Origin: Bacillota bacterium
GTDB lineage: Bacteria > Bacillota > Bacilli > Paenibacillales > NBRC-103111
Length of the DNA: 8,218 bases
Assembly (NCBI GenBank): GCA_023391955.1
Contig: JAEWAA010000207.1
Span: 1 to 8,218 of the forward strand
Reading direction: 5' to 3'
The notes beneath the pieces were generated by a model that saw only the letters and a list, made by a program, of their open reading frames with translations, was not told the origin of the DNA and searched no databases. Every line of letters begins with the position of its first letter. Position 1 is the stretch's first letter. Of the stretch, positions 6,290-8,218 are shown in pieces. A program made the position numbers and the translations under genes.

Positions 6290-7231
6290 ATGCCCCTGAC
6301 ACGCAAAAAAATTACAGTTGTGGGCGCCGGATTCACCGGTGCCACCACAGCGCTGCTTTTGGCTCAAAAAGAGCTTGGCGACGTTGTCCTGCTGGATATC
6401 CCGCAATTGGAGAATCCCACCAAGGGCAAGGCGCTGGATATGCTGGAGGCGGGTCCTGTTCAAGGCTTCGACGCCACCATTACCGGCACCAGCAGCTATG
6501 AGGATGCCGAGGGTTCGGATATCGTCATCATTACCGCAGGCGTGGCCCGCAAGCCGGGAATGAGCCGCGATGATCTGGTGAGCATCAATGCGGGTATCGT
6601 CCGCTCCGTATGTGAGAACATCAAGCGGGTTGCCCCGGACTCCATCGTTATTCTGCTGTCCAACCCTGTGGATGCTATGACCTATGTGGCCTACCATACC
6701 TTGGGCTTCCCCAAGAACCGGGTCATCGGCCAATCCGGCGTGCTGGATACCGCCCGTTTCTGCACCTTCGTATCCCAGGAGCTGAATGTGTCCGTTGAGG
6801 ATGTCCGCGGCTTTGTGCTGGGCGGCCATGGCGATGATATGGTTCCTCTTGTCCGTTACTCCAGCGTTGGCGGCATTCCCCTGGAGGTCCTGCTGCCCAA
6901 GGAGCGCATCGACGCCATCGTGCAGCGCACCCGTGTGGGCGGCGGTGAAATCGTAAACCTGCTGGGCACCGGCAGCGCTTATTATGCGCCTGCCGCATCC
7001 CTGGTACAGATGACCGAAGCCATCGTGAAGGACAAAAAACGGATTCTGCCCTCCATTGCCCTTCTCGAGGGTGAGTATGGCTACGATCACCTGTTTATGG
7101 GTGTGCCTACTTTGTTGGGCGGCAACGGCATCGAACGGATTTACGAGCTGGAGCTGACGGCGGAAGAGAAGACCGCCTTGGACAAATCTGCCCAATCCGT
7201 CAAGAATGTGATTGCCGTGGTGAACGGCTGA
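6290..7231 (+). CDS. mdh: Malate dehydrogenase, NAD-dependent (LDH-like type)
   Basis: It interconverts malate and oxaloacetate with NAD, regenerating the oxaloacetate used by citrate synthase. The 313 residues match the Bacillus type (about 312). The Rossmann motif VVGAGFTGA (residues 10-18) is followed by LLDIPQ with Asp36, the acidic residue that favours NAD over NADP. The substrate loop GVARKPGMSRDDL carries Arg87 and Arg93, whose double-Arg pattern marks malate rather than lactate specificity. LLSNPVDAMTYVA, then GVLDTARF with Asp153 and Arg156, and GGHGDDMVP with catalytic His180, complete the active site. It is the last gene of the cluster, with a likely terminator 20 nt downstream. 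The small gap to icd and same-strand order suggest cotranscription, as in Bacillus citZ-citC-citH. Nothing is missing or altered. Confidence 0.97.
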   Translation: MPLTRKKITVVGAGFTGATTALLLAQKELGDVVLLDIPQLENPTKGKALDMLEAGPVQGFDATITGTSSYEDAEGSDIVIITAGVARKPGMSRDDLVSINAGIVRSVCENIKRVAPDSIVILLSNPVDAMTYVAYHTLGFPKNRVIGQSGVLDTARFCTFVSQELNVSVEDVRGFVLGGHGDDMVPLVRYSSVGGIPLEVLLPKERIDAIVQRTRVGGGEIVNLLGTGSAYYAPAASLVQMTEAIVKDKKRILPSIALLEGEYGYDHLFMGVPTLLGGNGIERIYELELTAEEKTALDKSAQSVKNVIAVVNG

Positions 7232-7250
7232 AGCATAACCCACAGCTGAA

Positions 7251-7304
7251 CGCCCCGCGGCGCTTCGTCTCCTCAGGTTACCGGGGGCGGGCGCCGTTTT
7301 ATTT
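7251..7304 (+). terminator. Intrinsic terminator after mdh
   Basis: The GC-rich stem CGGCGC (7258-7263) with GCGCCG (7291-7296) is followed directly by TTTTATTT. The long loop contains further partial pairing, and an alternative stem of CGCCCCG (7251-7257) with CGGGGGCG (one bulge) exists. The T-tract and position point to the end of the citZ-icd-mdh transcript. Confidence 0.65.
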
Positions 7305-7323
7305 ACCGGACAGGCCGGAAAAA

Positions 7324-7352
7324 TTGCATGCCCGTCCCCGATCAAGTATACT
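7324..7352 (+). promoter_or_regulatory. Candidate promoter of the small membrane protein gene
   Basis: TTGCAT (7324-7329) and TATACT (7347-7352, 5 of 6 to the -10 consensus) are separated by exactly 17 bp. They lie downstream of the mdh terminator and about 60 bp before the ribosome binding site. The -35 box is weak (3 of 6). This suggests the gene is expressed separately from the TCA cluster. Confidence 0.5.
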
Positions 7353-7413
7353 ACTGCTGGATATGTATGGCAGGTTAGATAAACGCGGATGGTCCGCGGA
7401 ATGGAGGATGCAT

Positions 7414-7842
7414 ATGGATAAGGCATTTTTGTTTTTGCATCTGGTGGCTTCCATCGGGATGGGGTTTTATTTGCTGCTCCCCTTCTTGGTCGGACGGCTG
7501 GCAGGACCGGCGGCGCAAAGCCAGGTGGGGTATGCGGGGCTTCTGGCATCCGCCAACAGAATCGGCATGTACCTGCTGGTGGTCCAGCTGTTAACCGGAG
7601 GATACCTTTTGCAGACTGCGGATTATTCCGTCCTGTGGATGGTCCTGATCGTGCTGGCCTTCCTGGCTGTGGCGGCGTTTACGGGCATGATGGTCAAGCC
7701 CCTCAAGCGTTACAAGGAAACGGTGCAGCAAGGCCAAAGCGGCAAGGCTGAATACGGCAAAATCCGCTTGTTCAGCACCCTGGCAGGCGCTTGTTTCTTG
7801 ATCATTATTTTCCTGATGAAATTCCCGGAATTGTTTGTGTAG
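7414..7842 (+). CDS. Small four-helix integral membrane protein, function unknown
   Basis: The protein has 142 residues and about four hydrophobic segments: 4-27, 50-66, 72-93 and 119-136. A basic patch follows the third helix (KPLKRYKETV, 95-104) and a short hydrophilic loop (105-118) precedes the fourth. There is no cleavable signal peptide or known catalytic motif. His9 in the first helix and Arg49 before the second are the kind of residues seen in small CopD/DUF2269-like membrane families, but I do not recognise the family with confidence. The ATG at 7414 is chosen because GGAGG (7403-7407) sits 6 nt upstream. The ATG at 7408 abuts that site, and a TTG at 7324 would overlap the promoter. 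The gene has its own candidate promoter and a strong terminator, so a monocistronic unit is likely. Its role, and any link to the TCA genes, is unknown. Confidence 0.85.
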   Translation: MDKAFLFLHLVASIGMGFYLLLPFLVGRLAGPAAQSQVGYAGLLASANRIGMYLLVVQLLTGGYLLQTADYSVLWMVLIVLAFLAVAAFTGMMVKPLKRYKETVQQGQSGKAEYGKIRLFSTLAGACFLIIIFLMKFPELFV

Positions 7843-7851
7843 CACCACATA

Positions 7852-7896
7852 AAAACCCGCCTGCTGCTGACGTTGCGTCAGGGCAAGGCGGGTTTT
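7852..7896 (+). terminator. Strong intrinsic terminator, probably bidirectional
   Basis: A perfect 11-bp stem AAAACCCGCCT (7852-7862) with AGGCGGGTTTT (7886-7896) encloses a second stem CTGACG (7867-7872) with CGTCAG (7876-7881). The T-tract is part of the 3' arm and an A-tract precedes the 5' arm, so it can act in both directions. It starts 10 nt after the membrane protein stop. Confidence 0.9.
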
Positions 7897-7902
7897 GTTC
7901 GG

Positions 7903-8087
7903 TAACGGACTGAGGTTCCGCTATTGGGCCGAAAAAAGCTGTTTTTCCAACAGAACGGACACAGGTTCCGCTAAATGCCCCGAAAGAGCCGGTGAGGGCG
8001 GGACAATGGGAGAATAACGTACCGTGGGTCCGCGAAATCTTCAGAAGCGGGTTTTTCGGCAAAATAACGGCTCCTCAGTCCGGATAA
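7903..8087 (+). repeat. Intergenic repeat element, copy 2 (four sub-repeats)
   Basis: This is the partner of 3245-3429, in the same orientation and without gaps in the alignment. Sub-repeats start at 7903, 7953, 8015 and 8065, the same offsets (0, 50, 112, 162) as in copy 1. The first is identical to its partner at 18 of 22 positions. It begins 6 nt after the terminator of the membrane protein gene. The core AACGGAC...GGTTCCGCTA occurs twice here (7903 and 7953), and the last two units are of the CGTACC...GTCCGCGAAA and AACGGCT...AGTCCGGAT types. A degenerate fifth unit, keeping CGG and TCCGCTAA, can be seen at 8103-8124. Confidence 0.8.
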
Positions 8088-8129
8088 GCTCAAGCGCCGC
8101 ACAGTCGGGGGGTTAATCCGCTAATGCGC

Positions 8130-8155
8130 TAGGGAGTGTTTGCAAACACTCCCTA
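8130..8155. repeat. 26-bp perfect palindrome
   Basis: The half-site TAGGGAGTGTTTG is followed directly by its exact reverse complement. As RNA it would form a hairpin of about 10-11 bp with a minimal loop. There is no T-tract on either side, so it is not a standard intrinsic terminator. It could be an operator for a dimeric regulator or a terminator-like end for a converging gene. Confidence 0.75.
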
Positions 8156-8167
8156 TTACCGGAATCA

Positions 8168-8218
8168 TCAAGTTTCCGTTCCGGAGTCGCTTTCGGTTGG
8201 AGGATCGGTGGTGTAGGT
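8168..8218 (-). CDS. Possible C-terminal end of a minus-strand gene (partial)
   Basis: On the minus strand the frame from the window edge to the TGA at 8170-8168 reads TYTTDPPTESDSGTET, an acidic, Ser/Thr-rich sequence of the kind found at protein C-termini. The palindrome begins 12 nt after this stop. Only 16 codons are visible, so the frame may be open by chance and no product can be named. Confidence 0.2.
   Translation of the reverse strand, partial: TYTTDPPTESDSGTET

Larger units (their letters stand above)
7843..8218. other. Non-coding tail of the window
   Basis: These 376 bases contain the terminator just after the membrane protein gene, repeat copy 2 (7903-8087), a fifth degenerate sub-repeat (about 8103-8124), a 26-bp palindrome (8130-8155) and a possible minus-strand gene end. 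No convincing complete gene is seen on either strand. Confidence 0.7.

Noticed and set aside
6263..7549. 428-codon minus-strand open frame opposite mdh
   Set aside because: It is a shadow of mdh and the start of the membrane protein gene, low in complexity and without family motifs.
3245..8087. Composite transposon flanked by direct repeats
   Set aside because: There is no transposase or integrase, and the enclosed genes are core metabolism in their usual order. The repeats lack transposon ends.

Overview
The window reads as chromosomal core DNA from a low-GC-phylum, endospore-former-type bacterium (Bacillota, class Bacilli). A Paenibacillus-like genome is most likely. This rests on the Bacillus-type citZ-icd-mdh gene order, strong AGGAGG-type ribosome binding sites, fairly GC-rich codon third positions and protein sequences of Bacilli type. 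The genus is an inference; no database was searched.

Layout. Bases 1-1677 (+) hold the 3' part of a polyphosphate kinase gene (ppk1) that begins before the window. Bases 1607-3157 (-) hold an exopolyphosphatase gene (ppx/gppA family). The two converge and overlap tail to tail by 71 bp, and a likely ppx terminator hairpin lies inside ppk coding sequence. Bases 3158-3624 are intergenic: the ppx promoter, a repeat element of about 185 bp, an AT-rich stretch and a citZ promoter carrying a possible CcpC operator. Three TCA-cycle genes follow on the + strand: citrate synthase (3625-4737), NADP-isocitrate dehydrogenase (4885-6180) and malate dehydrogenase (6290-7231). Each gap between them contains a long-looped hairpin without a proper T-tract, and a terminator follows mdh. 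A 142-residue four-helix membrane protein with its own promoter and a strong terminator occupies 7414-7842. The last 376 bases contain a second copy of the 185-bp element, a 26-bp perfect palindrome and possibly the tail of a minus-strand gene.

How the genes work together. ppk1 and ppx make and degrade inorganic polyphosphate, so they are functional opposites encoded on opposite strands. citZ, icd and mdh provide oxaloacetate entry, the NADPH-producing step and the oxaloacetate-regenerating step of the TCA cycle; aconitase is not in this cluster. The role of the membrane protein is unknown.

The genes are conventional. The least explained feature is the pair of non-coding elements at 3245-3429 and 7903-8087. 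They line up without gaps at a constant offset of 4658 bp, each has four internal sub-repeats at offsets 0, 50, 112 and 162, and together they bracket the TCA cluster.
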